A DNA stretch of 64,000 nucleotides, from assembly GCF_016704835.1 (NCBI RefSeq), contig NZ_JADIZJ010000021.1:744001-808000 (forward strand), in the 5' to 3' direction. The stretch is from Sphingopyxis sp. GTDB lineage: Bacteria; Pseudomonadota; Alphaproteobacteria; Sphingomonadales; Sphingomonadaceae. Below, piece by piece: positions 25,407 to 34,382 of this stretch. The translations under genes and the position numbers were made by a program. The notes below the pieces were generated by a model, which saw only the letters and a program-made list of their open reading frames with translations, had not been told where the DNA came from and searched no databases. Position 1 is the first letter of the stretch. Every line of letters starts with the position of its first letter.

Positions 25407-26393
25407 ATGAACGCTGCCCATCTGACACCGCGCCCGAACACCACCGAAACCGCAGAACTCAGGGTTTTGATCGCCGCCCCTCGCGGTTTTTGCGCCGGCG
25501 TCGATCGGGCAATCCGCATCGTCGAACTGGCGCTCGAGCGTTTTGGCGCACCGGTCTATGTCCGCCATGAAATCGTTCACAACCGCTATGTCGTCGATAC
25601 GCTGAAGGCGCAGGGGGCGATTTTTGTCGAATCGCTCGATCAGGTTCCCGATGGTGTACCGGTCGTCTTCAGCGCCCACGGCGTCCCCAAAGCAGTCCCG
25701 GCGAAAGCGGAGATGCGCGGGCTCGACTATATCGATGCGACCTGTCCCTTGGTGTCGAAGGTTCATCGCCAAGCCGAGCGCGCGCATGAATCGGGGCGCC
25801 ATATCGTCTTTGTCGGCCACGCCGGTCACCCCGAAGTCATCGGCACGCTCGGCCAGCTGCCCGAAGGCGCAATGACTTTGGTCGAATCGGTCGACGACGT
25901 TGCGGCGCTGGCGCCGCCGGATCCCGACATGCTGGCGTTCCTGACCCAGACCACACTGTCGGTCGATGACACGCGCGATATCGTGAAGGCGCTACAACAT
26001 CGCTTCCCGGCCATCGCCGGCCCACGCGGCGAGGATATTTGTTACGCAACTTCAAACCGGCAGGACGCGGTCAAGGCAATCGCCGGTGATTGCGACCGCA
26101 TGATTGTGATCGGCGCGCCGAACAGCTCGAACAGTCTGCGTCTGGTCGAAGTCGCACAGCGCATGGGAACGCCCGCACATCTGGTGCAGCGCGGCACCGA
26201 CATCGACCCCGACTGGCTGACCGACATCGCGACGCTAGGCATTACGGCGGGCGCCAGCGCGCCCGAGACGCTCGTCCGCGAAGTGATCGACGCGGTCGTT
26301 GTGCACCGGAAGATCGTCGAGGAGGTCGTGGTTACAGCCGAGGAGACGATGGTGTTCAAGCTACCGCGCGGTCTTGAGCCGACCGCAGCCTGA
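25407..26393 (+). CDS. ispH: 4-hydroxy-3-methylbut-2-enyl diphosphate reductase
   Basis: A 328-residue [4Fe-4S] enzyme that makes IPP and DMAPP in the last step of the MEP isoprenoid pathway. The three cluster cysteines are visible in GFCAGVDRAI, DATCPLVSKVH and DICYATSNRQ. HEIVHNRYVV and FSAHGVP are further family blocks. Start is ATG 25407 (MNAAHLTPRP). Its stop overlaps the start of thrB (TGATG), so the two are coupled. Confidence 0.96.
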   Translation: MNAAHLTPRPNTTETAELRVLIAAPRGFCAGVDRAIRIVELALERFGAPVYVRHEIVHNRYVVDTLKAQGAIFVESLDQVPDGVPVVFSAHGVPKAVPAKAEMRGLDYIDATCPLVSKVHRQAERAHESGRHIVFVGHAGHPEVIGTLGQLPEGAMTLVESVDDVAALAPPDPDMLAFLTQTTLSVDDTRDIVKALQHRFPAIAGPRGEDICYATSNRQDAVKAIAGDCDRMIVIGAPNSSNSLRLVEVAQRMGTPAHLVQRGTDIDPDWLTDIATLGITAGASAPETLVREVIDAVVVHRKIVEEVVVTAEETMVFKLPRGLEPTAA

Positions 26394-27355
26394 TGGCAGT
26401 CTATACCCCCGTCGATCCAGACGATCTGGCGACGCTCGTCGCGCGCTACGACATCGGCAGCGTCCTGTCGTGCAAGGGCATTGCTGAGGGGGTCGAGAAC
26501 AGCAATTTCCTGCTCGAAACGACTGGCGGCAGGTTCATCCTGACCCTTTATGAAAAGCGCGTGAGTGAGGACGACCTGCCCTTCTTCGTTGATCTGCTCG
26601 ATCATCTGGCAACTAGCGGCTCGCCGGTTCCCGCCATGATCCGTGACCGCCAAGGCATCGCGGTTCAGCAGATTTCAGGCCGCGCCGCCTGTATCATTCA
26701 GTTCCTGTCGGGCATCTCGCTGACCCATCCCACCCCTGCACAGTGCGAGGCGGCAGGCGTTGCACTGGGCGCCATGCACCACGCGCTTGCCGGATATAAT
26801 GGCGCCCGCGAAAACAGCATGGGCCATCCCCATTGGCGCGATATTGCCAACGCCACCGGAAATCTCGACGCGGTGCGTCCGGGCTTGCAAGCGATTGTCG
26901 ATGAAGAGTTCGGCTTTATCGACGCCCATTGGCCAACCGACCTGCCCACGCATGTCATCCACGCCGACCTGTTTCCCGACAATGTTTTGATGCTCGGCGA
27001 CCAGGTGACGGGCTTGATTGACTTTTATTTCGCCGCCAGCGATTTTCGCGCCTACGATCTGGTGGTCACCCACGCGGCATGGACCTTTTCCGCCGATGGC
27101 AGCACATGCGATCCGGCGCTCACACAAGCATTGATGCGCGGTTACGCGCGCGAAATCGCCCTGACCGATGCCGAGTTCGCCGCCTTGCCAACGCTGGCGC
27201 GCGGCGCGGCGCTCCGCTTCTTGCTGACGCGCGCGCACGACTGGGTCCATACCCCTGCCGACGCGCTGGTCACCCGCAAGGACCCCTCGCCATTCCTCGC
27301 CCGCCTTCTGCGCTATCGCGCCGACGACGCCGCCAGCCTGTTTGTCACCGCATGA
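26393..27355 (+). CDS. thrB: Homoserine kinase, aminoglycoside-phosphotransferase type
   Basis: A 320-residue kinase that phosphorylates homoserine in threonine synthesis. It is the APH-fold form found in many proteobacteria rather than the GHMP form. The catalytic loop is HVIHADLFPDNVLM and the metal-binding segment is GLIDFYFAASDF; the N-terminal GIAEGVENSNFLLET is typical of this ThrB group. It sits between ispH and rnhA with overlaps on both sides. Confidence 0.93.
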   Translation: MAVYTPVDPDDLATLVARYDIGSVLSCKGIAEGVENSNFLLETTGGRFILTLYEKRVSEDDLPFFVDLLDHLATSGSPVPAMIRDRQGIAVQQISGRAACIIQFLSGISLTHPTPAQCEAAGVALGAMHHALAGYNGARENSMGHPHWRDIANATGNLDAVRPGLQAIVDEEFGFIDAHWPTDLPTHVIHADLFPDNVLMLGDQVTGLIDFYFAASDFRAYDLVVTHAAWTFSADGSTCDPALTQALMRGYAREIALTDAEFAALPTLARGAALRFLLTRAHDWVHTPADALVTRKDPSPFLARLLRYRADDAASLFVTA

Positions 27356-27810
27356 GTGACGAACCGACCAAGACGGTGATTGTCGCCACCGATGGCGCCT
27401 GCAAAGGCAATCCCGGACCAGGGGGCTGGGGCGCGGTGCTGCGCTGGGGCGATGTGGTGAAAAAACTGTCGGGGGGCGAGCCCGACACGACGAACAATCG
27501 CATGGAATTGATGGCGGCGATCGAAGCGCTGGCCGCGCTGAAACGCCATTGCAACGTCGAACTGTCGACCGATAGCGTTTATGTCCGCGATGGCATCACG
27601 AAATGGATATTTGGCTGGCAGAAGAACGGCTGGAAAACGGCCGCCAAAAAGCCGGTCGCCAACGCCGATCTGTGGCAACGGCTGCTCGCTGAAGCCAGGC
27701 GGCACGACATCGAGTGGCTATGGGTCAAAGGCCATGCGGGGCACGGCGATAATGAGATCGCCGATCAGCTCGCCAGCGATGCCGCGTTGGAAGTTGCGCG
27801 GGCGCGCTGA
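27352..27810 (+). CDS. rnhA: Ribonuclease HI
   Basis: A 152-residue nuclease that degrades the RNA strand of RNA-DNA hybrids. The catalytic carboxylates are visible in TDGACKGNPGPGGWG (Asp), NNRMELMAAIEAL (Glu) and STDSVYV (Asp), with the late His-Asp region in GHAGHGDNEIADQLA. It starts at ATG 27352, overlapping the thrB stop (ATGA). Last gene of the ispH-thrB-rnhA run. Confidence 0.96.
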   Translation: MSDEPTKTVIVATDGACKGNPGPGGWGAVLRWGDVVKKLSGGEPDTTNNRMELMAAIEALAALKRHCNVELSTDSVYVRDGITKWIFGWQKNGWKTAAKKPVANADLWQRLLAEARRHDIEWLWVKGHAGHGDNEIADQLASDAALEVARAR

Positions 27811-27828
27811 GCGCCCGCGCCCGTCATT

Positions 27829-28005
27829 CTATTCAGCTTCGCGCGTTTCGGCCCCCGGTCCGTTCTTTTTGATCGACTCGATCGCGTTAATCGCTGAAGC
27901 CTTGCTGGAATAGCCTTCGGTCCAGAAAATCGTTTCGCTATTATACTTGAAATAAGCGACATGCTCGCCAGCCTTGTTCTTCTTGATCTCGAAATAATGG
28001 GCCAT
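27829..28005 (-). CDS. DUF1508 (YegP-type) small protein
   Basis: A 58-residue protein starting at ATG 28005, five bases after GGAGGATCCG. It holds one DUF1508 unit: MAHYFEIKKNKAGEHVAYFK, then SETIFWTEGYSSKASAINAI and ESIKKNGPGA. Many relatives carry two tandem units; this has one. Function is unknown. The longer open frame upstream runs antisense through the oxidoreductase gene and is not used. Confidence 0.85.
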   Translation of the reverse strand: MAHYFEIKKNKAGEHVAYFKYNSETIFWTEGYSSKASAINAIESIKKNGPGAETREAE

Positions 28006-28096
28006 CGGATCCTCCATCGGTCGTTGGCGCGCCCACGGTGACGCGACGATCCCATGGTAAGCAGACGGCTGCGGCGCGCAAGACGCCAGATTGATA

Positions 28097-29227
28097 TCAG
28101 GTGAAGCGCGACGGCGCGAAAGGCGCTGGATCGACACTACCGATGGCGCCGCCAGGCGGCGGCGCACCGAGTTGCGCCGCCAGCAGTCCAGCAACCGCGG
28201 GTGCGGTCTGGATACCGAAGCCGCCTTGTCCCGCACACCAGATGAAATCGGGCACGTGCGGATCGGCTCCAAAAACCGGAATGCGGTCGGACGCGAAACT
28301 TCGCAGTCCGGCCCATTTGCGCTCGACCGCAGCGACAGGCCAATCGACGACCGCCTGCATCCGCTCGATCGCGATCGCAACATCAATCTCTTCCGGCACC
28401 ACATCGTGCGGATCGACGGGAGTTTCATCATGCGGACTGAGCCACACGCGGCCCTCGCTTTCGCCCTTGAAGTAGAATCTGCCGCCGATGTGGATGACGA
28501 GCGGCAGTTCGGCTGGGACCGGAATACCCAGCCGTAGCTGGATGACGGTGCGCCGATAGGGCTGGATCCCGATAGGGGCGACCCCACATGCGGCCGCCAC
28601 CCGGTCCGCCCAGGCGCCGGCGGCGTTGACGATCAGCGCAGCGCTGATCGCCTGCCCGCCCGCCCGAACATCCCACATAGCGCCGATACGCCGTGCCGAT
28701 TCCAGCGGCGCGCGGGTGGCGATAAACGCCCCGGCGCGTTTCGCTGAACGCAGGTAGGCAGCATGAAGCGCGCCGACATCGATGTCGCTGCACGCCGCCT
28801 CATAGGCGGCTTCGCTCCATTCAGTTCGCACACCCGGGATTTTTCCGGCGACTTCGGCAGCGCCCATCCGCACGACCTCGACACCTTTGGCGATAAATTC
28901 CGCAGTAAAGGCGTCCACCGCTGCCGCTTCTGAGCGATGGCCGAGCGTCAGCGCGGCGCGCGGCGACAGAAATCCGCGCTCGGAAAACGCGCGCGAAGGG
29001 CGGGCAAGGGTGTCGAAGGACGCAACCGACAGCGGCTGCACCCGCGGTCCGCCATAGGTTTCATGCCAAAAGGCGGCCGAGCGACCGGTTGCGTGATAGC
29101 CCGGGGTGTCTTCCGCCTCGATCAGCATCACACGCCGCCACGGCGCCAGCGCCGCGGCCAGACTGGCGCCGGCAATACCCGCGCCGACGATCAGTACGTC
29201 GGTTGCGGAAGGCTGTGCGTCAATCAT
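28097..29227 (-). CDS. FAD-dependent D-amino-acid oxidase-fold oxidoreductase
   Basis: About 376 residues from ATG 29227; ATGs at 29239 and 29245 are alternatives. The FAD-binding Rossmann motif is DVLIVGAGIAGASLAAALA. HATGRSAAFWHETYG and the C-terminal CAGQGGFGIQTAPAVAGLLA match the D-arginine dehydrogenase / DAO group, which oxidises D-amino or secondary amines to imines. The exact substrate is unknown. It stands alone, convergent with DUF1508 and divergent from the Tad operon. Confidence 0.82.
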   Translation of the reverse strand: MIDAQPSATDVLIVGAGIAGASLAAALAPWRRVMLIEAEDTPGYHATGRSAAFWHETYGGPRVQPLSVASFDTLARPSRAFSERGFLSPRAALTLGHRSEAAAVDAFTAEFIAKGVEVVRMGAAEVAGKIPGVRTEWSEAAYEAACSDIDVGALHAAYLRSAKRAGAFIATRAPLESARRIGAMWDVRAGGQAISAALIVNAAGAWADRVAAACGVAPIGIQPYRRTVIQLRLGIPVPAELPLVIHIGGRFYFKGESEGRVWLSPHDETPVDPHDVVPEEIDVAIAIERMQAVVDWPVAAVERKWAGLRSFASDRIPVFGADPHVPDFIWCAGQGGFGIQTAPAVAGLLAAQLGAPPPGGAIGSVDPAPFAPSRFT

Positions 29228-29327
29228 GTCTCGCCGCATATCCATTGGCCCGGGGAATGCAAGCGACGACGCCATCACCGGGAACATGGTTACTCTTTGG
29301 TAAGCCATGTTGCGTAGGAGGGCACTC

Positions 29328-29810
29328 ATGGACAGCGGCATGATCTCCCTTGGCCTGATGGCCGTTCTTGGCCTGTTGATGATTGCCGCGGCGATCAGCG
29401 ACCTCAGATCACGAACCATTTCCAACGAACTCAATGCGGCGATGGCGCTGCTCGCCATCCCCTTCTGGATCGCAAGTGGGCTTGCCGTCTGGCCCGAGAT
29501 ACCGATTCAGTTCGGCGCGGCCTTTGCCGTCTTCCTCGTTTTTGCCGGCTTGTTCGCGATCGGCGCGATGGGCGGCGGCGATGTGAAGATGATCGGCGCG
29601 GTGATGCTGTGGATCCCGTTACCGCTGTTTCTGCCGATGCTCACTGTCATGGCGGTAGGAGGCGGGATCCTCTCGGCGGTGATGCTCATCCATTTGAAAT
29701 TGCGTCGGTCCGACAGTCCGGTGGAGGTACCCTATGGCGTTGCCATCGCCGCCGCCGGGCTTTGGGCGCTTCACCAACAATATCTTAACCAGTTTCAGGC
29801 TATCGGATGA
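29328..29810 (+). CDS. cpaA: Tad pilus prepilin peptidase CpaA
   Basis: A 160-residue membrane aspartyl peptidase (A24 family) that cleaves the leader of Flp-type prepilins. It starts at ATG 29328, well spaced from AGGAGGG; an ATG at 29307 lacks this. The catalytic aspartates are in SDLRSRTISN and GGGDVKMIG. It has four to five hydrophobic helices. First gene of the Tad run; no flp pilin gene precedes it here. Confidence 0.92.
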   Translation: MDSGMISLGLMAVLGLLMIAAAISDLRSRTISNELNAAMALLAIPFWIASGLAVWPEIPIQFGAAFAVFLVFAGLFAIGAMGGGDVKMIGAVMLWIPLPLFLPMLTVMAVGGGILSAVMLIHLKLRRSDSPVEVPYGVAIAAAGLWALHQQYLNQFQAIG

Positions 29811-29864
29811 GCCTGAGGGCAAACACCGCCGCGTCTGGCTGGTGTTAGGAGGCGAAAAATCGTC

Positions 29865-30902
29865 ATGGATACGCGAAAGATTATGCTGATCGTCGGCGCG
29901 CTGGTCATTGCGATCGGCGCAGCATTCGGGGTCAACCAGATGATGCGCGGGGCCTCGACTCCGGAAGCTCGGGCCGCTGCGGCGCCTGAGATTACCGGTC
30001 CGATGATCCTTGTCGCAACGCGGCAGCTGCCGGTGGGGACGATCATCGGCCCCGACAGCTTCCGATTTCAGCCTTGGCCGAAAGAATTGGTCGAAAAGGC
30101 GTATTTCATGAAGGAAAAAACCGACGTCAACACGTTGGTCGGAACCGTCGTGCGCTATCCGATCACCGCCGGTCAGCCACTGACCCAGGGCGCTCTGGTC
30201 CATCCCGACGATCGCGGCTTCCTTGCGGCGGCGCTTGGCCCCGGCATGCGTGCCGTCACTGTCAAGGTCAGCCAGGAACAGGGCGTCGCCGGTTTCGTCT
30301 TCCCGGGTGACCGCGTCGACGTGCTGCTGGCCCAGACCATCGAGGTCAAGGAAGGCAGCGCCTATCCTGACGACCAGATCTTCACCGCCGAAACCATCGT
30401 GCGCAATGTCCGCGTGCTCGCCACCGATCAGCGCTACGACGCCGAGGACGAGACCGGCAAGACCCCAGTCCGCACCTTTGGCTCGGTGACGCTGGAGGCC
30501 ACCCCCGACCTCGCCGAACGCATCGCGGTGGCGCAAAGCATGGGCAAATTGTCGCTCGCTCTGCGTCCGCTCGCCGAAAGCAGCGGCGAACTCGAAGCGG
30601 CGATCGCATCGGGCGAGATCAGTGTGCCTGCCAAGGGAGGCACCGAAGCCGAACGCCGTATGCTGGCGCAGGCTCAGGCACGCCCGGTCACCTCGAAGAC
30701 GGCGACGACCGGCGGCGACGTGTCACGTTTCTGGATCCCGGTCAGCGGCCGTGTCGGCGGCGGATCGCGTCCGCAACAGCAGACCGGTGGTGCACCGGCA
30801 GCACCGGGAGGCGGCAACTATGGATCGGCAGCATCGAGTGGCCCGGTCGTCCGCGTCACCCGCGGCGACAAGGTGACCGAAGTTTCGGTTGGGGGTAAGT
30901 AA
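29865..30902 (+). CDS. cpaB: Tad pilus assembly protein CpaB (RcpC)
   Basis: A 345-residue periplasmic protein anchored by one N-terminal helix (IMLIVGALVIAIGAAFGVNQ). The SAF domain follows (about residues 50-110; TRQLPVGTIIGPDSF, then YPITAGQPLTQGAL), then the RcpC domain (VKVSQEQGVAGFVFPGDRVDVLL). The C-terminus is rich in Gly, Pro and Gln. It likely links the secretin to the inner-membrane machine. It is followed by cpaC one base after its stop. Confidence 0.93.
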   Translation: MDTRKIMLIVGALVIAIGAAFGVNQMMRGASTPEARAAAAPEITGPMILVATRQLPVGTIIGPDSFRFQPWPKELVEKAYFMKEKTDVNTLVGTVVRYPITAGQPLTQGALVHPDDRGFLAAALGPGMRAVTVKVSQEQGVAGFVFPGDRVDVLLAQTIEVKEGSAYPDDQIFTAETIVRNVRVLATDQRYDAEDETGKTPVRTFGSVTLEATPDLAERIAVAQSMGKLSLALRPLAESSGELEAAIASGEISVPAKGGTEAERRMLAQAQARPVTSKTATTGGDVSRFWIPVSGRVGGGSRPQQQTGGAPAAPGGGNYGSAASSGPVVRVTRGDKVTEVSVGGK

Positions 30903-30903
30903 G

Positions 30904-32385
30904 ATGAACAGCAAAGCCAATTTCAAGGCAGTGGCCTTGGCCCGCACCTTGGCCATCGGCCTGGTGGCAGCGACCCTGGTCTCGGCTCCCTCGGCGCCAG
31001 TGGCGGCGCAGGCGACCCAGAATGCGAGCAGCAGCATCGACCTGTCGGTCGGCCGCGGCCGCTTGATCAGCCTGCCTGCCGCAATGACCGACATCTTCGT
31101 CGCCAACGACGAAGTGGCCGACGTGCAGGTTCGCTCGGGTCGCCAGCTCTATATCTTCGGCAAAAAGCCGGGTGAGACTAGCATCTATGCCACCGACGCC
31201 AGCGGCCGGGTCGTGTTTTCGACCGTCGCCCGCGTTGGCAACAATATCGAGACGATCGACCAGATGTTGTCGCTGGCGATGCCCGAAGCGAGAATCTCGG
31301 CGAACACGATGAACGGGTTCGTACTGCTGACGGGCACGGTCCAGTCGCCCGACGATGCAGCCGAGGCAGAAATGCTGGTTCAGGCGTTTGTCGGCGAAGG
31401 CACCAAAGTGTTGTCGCGCCTTCGCACTGCCACACCGCTGCAGGTCAATCTGCAGGTCCGTATCGCAGAAGTGAACCGTTCGCTGGTCAAGGAAATGAGC
31501 GGCAATATTCTGACCCGCGATACCGATGGCCCGCTGGGCAACGGTTTCCTCGGCGGTGTTTTCGGCGGCCGAAGCGCAGGGTCGATCACCACCGACGCGA
31601 ATGGCAACACGACCTACAACATCACGACACCTTCCGGCATGCGCAGCCTGGCGGGCGCTGGCCGCTTGTTCGGTCTCGACCTGATTGCCTCGCTCGATCT
31701 CGGCGAACGGTCGGGCATGGTTGCGACACTAGCGCAGCCTAACCTGACCGCGATTTCCGGCGAGACTGCCGATTTCCTGGCCGGCGGCGAATTCCCTGTT
31801 CCGATCCCCGGCAATCTCAACGGCACGACGATCGAGTATCGCAAATACGGTGTCAGCCTGGCGTATACGCCGACGGTGCTGTCAAACGGCCGCATCAGCC
31901 TGCGCGTCCGCCCCGAAGTGTCGGAGCTATCGACCGAAGGCGCGATCGAACTCGACGGCTTCCAGGTTCCCGCGCTGACCGTGCGCCGCGCCGAAACGAC
32001 GGTTGAACTGGGATCGGGTGAAAGCTTCATGATCGCCGGACTGATGAACAACCGCTCGATCGGTGCGATCGACAAAATGCCCGGTCTTGGCGACGTGCCC
32101 CTGCTTGGCATGTTATTCAAATCGGACAGCTTCCGCCGCGGCGAAACCGAGCTGGTTATCGTGGTGACCCCTTATCTGGTGCAGCCGGTGTCGGCGAACG
32201 AGATCAAGCTGCCGACCGACGCGTTTCAGGACGCCAACGATCTGCAGCGATTGCTTCTCAACCAGACGGGCGACGGCGTGACGGGCGGCGACCGCCCGAA
32301 ACCGCGGCTCGACACCAATGTCGGCGACGCCGATCGTCCGCGGGGCAGCAGCGTCGACGCCGCCCCCGGTTTCAGCATCAAGTGA
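30904..32385 (+). CDS. cpaC: Tad pilus secretin CpaC (RcpA)
   Basis: A 493-residue outer-membrane secretin through which the pilus exits. It starts at ATG 30904 behind GGGGGTAAGTAAG and has a signal peptide (ends near VAAQA). The N-terminal pilus-secretin domain (SVGRGRLISLPAAMTDIFVA) and a BON-like repeat (GFVLLTGTVQSPDDAAEAEM) precede the secretin domain (VSLAYTPTVLSNGRISLRV, then LPLLGMLFKS-type end GDVPLLGMLFKSDSF). It lies between cpaB and cpaD, as usual. Confidence 0.94.
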   Translation: MNSKANFKAVALARTLAIGLVAATLVSAPSAPVAAQATQNASSSIDLSVGRGRLISLPAAMTDIFVANDEVADVQVRSGRQLYIFGKKPGETSIYATDASGRVVFSTVARVGNNIETIDQMLSLAMPEARISANTMNGFVLLTGTVQSPDDAAEAEMLVQAFVGEGTKVLSRLRTATPLQVNLQVRIAEVNRSLVKEMSGNILTRDTDGPLGNGFLGGVFGGRSAGSITTDANGNTTYNITTPSGMRSLAGAGRLFGLDLIASLDLGERSGMVATLAQPNLTAISGETADFLAGGEFPVPIPGNLNGTTIEYRKYGVSLAYTPTVLSNGRISLRVRPEVSELSTEGAIELDGFQVPALTVRRAETTVELGSGESFMIAGLMNNRSIGAIDKMPGLGDVPLLGMLFKSDSFRRGETELVIVVTPYLVQPVSANEIKLPTDAFQDANDLQRLLLNQTGDGVTGGDRPKPRLDTNVGDADRPRGSSVDAAPGFSIK

Positions 32386-32410
32386 TGAGCAGGATTTCAG
32401 GAGTAAAGTG

Positions 32411-33055
32411 ATGAAGAAAATCGCAACTTGGACAATCCTGGCCTTGAGCACATCGCTCGCGGGATGCTCGGGCGCCGCCTACAGCAACCGCAGCCTCGAT
32501 TCGGTGCATCAGCCTATCGTTCGCAATGCCATCCATCAATTCGATGTCGCGGCTACAAGCGGCGAACTGCCACCCAGCGAACAGGGCCGCCTGCAAGGCT
32601 GGCTCGACGCGATGGGCGTGCGCTACGGCGACCGCGTTTCGATCGAAGATCCTTCAGTTTATGAAGCCACGTCGGCGCAGGCAACGGTGCGGTCGATGAT
32701 CGAACGCCGCGGAATGCTGATCAGCAACGACGTGCCGGTAACCACTGGCGCGGTGCCGCAGGGGCACCTGCGTATCATCATCACTCGTGCATCGGCCTTC
32801 GTTCCTGGCTGCCCCGATTGGGCAACAAAATCGTCGATCAATCCGACCAACGCAACCTCGTCGAATTACGGCTGCGCGACCAACAGTAACCTTGCTGCTA
32901 TGGTCGCCGACCCGACTGACTTGATCAAGGGCGCGCGAAGCGACGGCAACGATCCCTCGATGGCAACGCGGGCGATCAAAACCTTCCGCGAAAAGCCGCC
33001 AACGGGTGCCGGTGAATTACGCGGCCAGGCAACCAGCAACGGAGGTGGCAAGTGA
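32411..33055 (+). CDS. cpaD: Tad pilus assembly lipoprotein CpaD
   Basis: A 214-residue lipoprotein (lipobox LAGC, Cys19) of the CpaD family, which helps place the secretin in the outer membrane. Start ATG 32411 follows CAGGAG by about eight bases. The conserved C-terminal block is visible: PGCPDWATKSS, then NYGCATNSNLAAMVADPTDL. Its stop overlaps the GTG start of cpaE (GTGA). Confidence 0.92.
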   Translation: MKKIATWTILALSTSLAGCSGAAYSNRSLDSVHQPIVRNAIHQFDVAATSGELPPSEQGRLQGWLDAMGVRYGDRVSIEDPSVYEATSAQATVRSMIERRGMLISNDVPVTTGAVPQGHLRIIITRASAFVPGCPDWATKSSINPTNATSSNYGCATNSNLAAMVADPTDLIKGARSDGNDPSMATRAIKTFREKPPTGAGELRGQATSNGGGK

Positions 33056-34326
33056 ACGCTCCTTTCAAATCAGCGGGACTTCGCGATCCCTTCAGCGCCT
33101 ATGTCTGCGACGACGACACGCTGGAGTTGATCCGCGCCGCAGCCAGCGACATGGGTTGGCCGATCGAAAAATGTAACAAGGGCGGTTTGCGCAACGCGGT
33201 GCAATCGCTGTCGGTTTCGGCGAGCCCGAACATCCTGTTCGTCGACATGTCGGAATCGGGCGATCCAATCAATGATATCAACGCGCTGGCCGAAGTCTGT
33301 GAACCCGGAACCGTCGTGATCGCGGCAGGCCAGGTCAATGACGTGCGCCTGTACCGCGATTTGTTGTCCAGCGGCATCCAGGACTATCTGCTGAAACCCT
33401 TGTCCCTGGAACAGGTTCGCGAATCGCTGACCATGGCACAGGCCATGCTGACCGCGCCGAAACATGCCGACATGGGTGACGACAAGCCGCATCACATGAT
33501 GGCGGTGGTCGGTGTGCGCGGCGGAGTCGGGGCCTCGCTCGTATCAACCTCGCTCGCCTGGGCTATGAGCGAACAGGCGGGCCGCCAGACGGCGCTGCTT
33601 GATCTCGACGTCCACTTCGGCACCGGCGCCCTGACGCTCGACCTCGAGCCGGGCCGCGGCCTGATCGACGCGATCGACAACCCAAGCCGTATCGACGGTC
33701 TGTTCATCGAACGCGCGATGGTGCGCGCGTCGGACAAGCTCAGCCTGCTGTCAGCCGAAGCGCCGATCCATCAGCCGGTGATGACCGACGGTTCGGCCTT
33801 TTTCCAGCTGGAGGAAGAGCTGCGCGGTGCGTTTGAGATGACGATCGTCGATATCCCGCGCCAGGTGCTGATCCCCTTCCCCCACCTTGTGGCGGAAGCC
33901 GGAACCATCATGCTGGTCAGCGATGTGACGCTCGCGGCCGCACGCGATACGATTCGTCTGTTGTCCTGGTTCAAACAAAATGTTCCGGGCGCGCGTGTGG
34001 TACTGGTCGCTAACAAGTTCCAGAACGCCGTTGGCGAATTGTCGCGCAAGGAATTCGAATCTTCGATCGAACGCCAGATCGATGTCGTCATCCCCTTCGA
34101 CCCGAAACTGGTCAGCCAGTCGGCGAAACTCGGAAAATCCTACGCCGAGGTCTGCAAGGGTACGAAAGCCGCGCAAGTGTGGAACAATTTGATGCGCCTG
34201 ATCCTTGATGGCGCCGATGTCGAGGCCGAAGAGGCGCAGATCGCGGCAACCAAAGGCAAATCGGGCGGTTCGCTTCTCGGCAAACTGGGCCTGATGACGA
34301 AAAAAGGCGCGAAACAGGCGGCATAA
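33052..34326 (+). CDS. cpaE: Tad pilus localisation ATPase CpaE
   Basis: A 424-residue protein starting at GTG 33052 behind GGAGGTGGCAA. The N-terminal half (about residues 20-135) is a receiver-like fold without clear phosphorylation residues. The C-terminal half is a ParA/MinD-type ATPase with a deviant Walker A (GVRGGVGASLVSTSLAW). It probably places the pilus at a cell pole. The next gene is tadB, where cpaF would be expected. Confidence 0.93.
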   Translation: MNAPFKSAGLRDPFSAYVCDDDTLELIRAAASDMGWPIEKCNKGGLRNAVQSLSVSASPNILFVDMSESGDPINDINALAEVCEPGTVVIAAGQVNDVRLYRDLLSSGIQDYLLKPLSLEQVRESLTMAQAMLTAPKHADMGDDKPHHMMAVVGVRGGVGASLVSTSLAWAMSEQAGRQTALLDLDVHFGTGALTLDLEPGRGLIDAIDNPSRIDGLFIERAMVRASDKLSLLSAEAPIHQPVMTDGSAFFQLEEELRGAFEMTIVDIPRQVLIPFPHLVAEAGTIMLVSDVTLAAARDTIRLLSWFKQNVPGARVVLVANKFQNAVGELSRKEFESSIERQIDVVIPFDPKLVSQSAKLGKSYAEVCKGTKAAQVWNNLMRLILDGADVEAEEAQIAATKGKSGGSLLGKLGLMTKKGAKQAA

Positions 34327-34382
34327 CGATCACCCGACGGGTCGTTACCACCATTAAGCGATAGAAGCGGATATCTGCCGAC

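Noticed and set aside
29285..29305. CtrA site before the Tad operon
   Set aside because: TTAC-N7-TAAG-like bases are too far from the TTAA-N7-TTAAC consensus.
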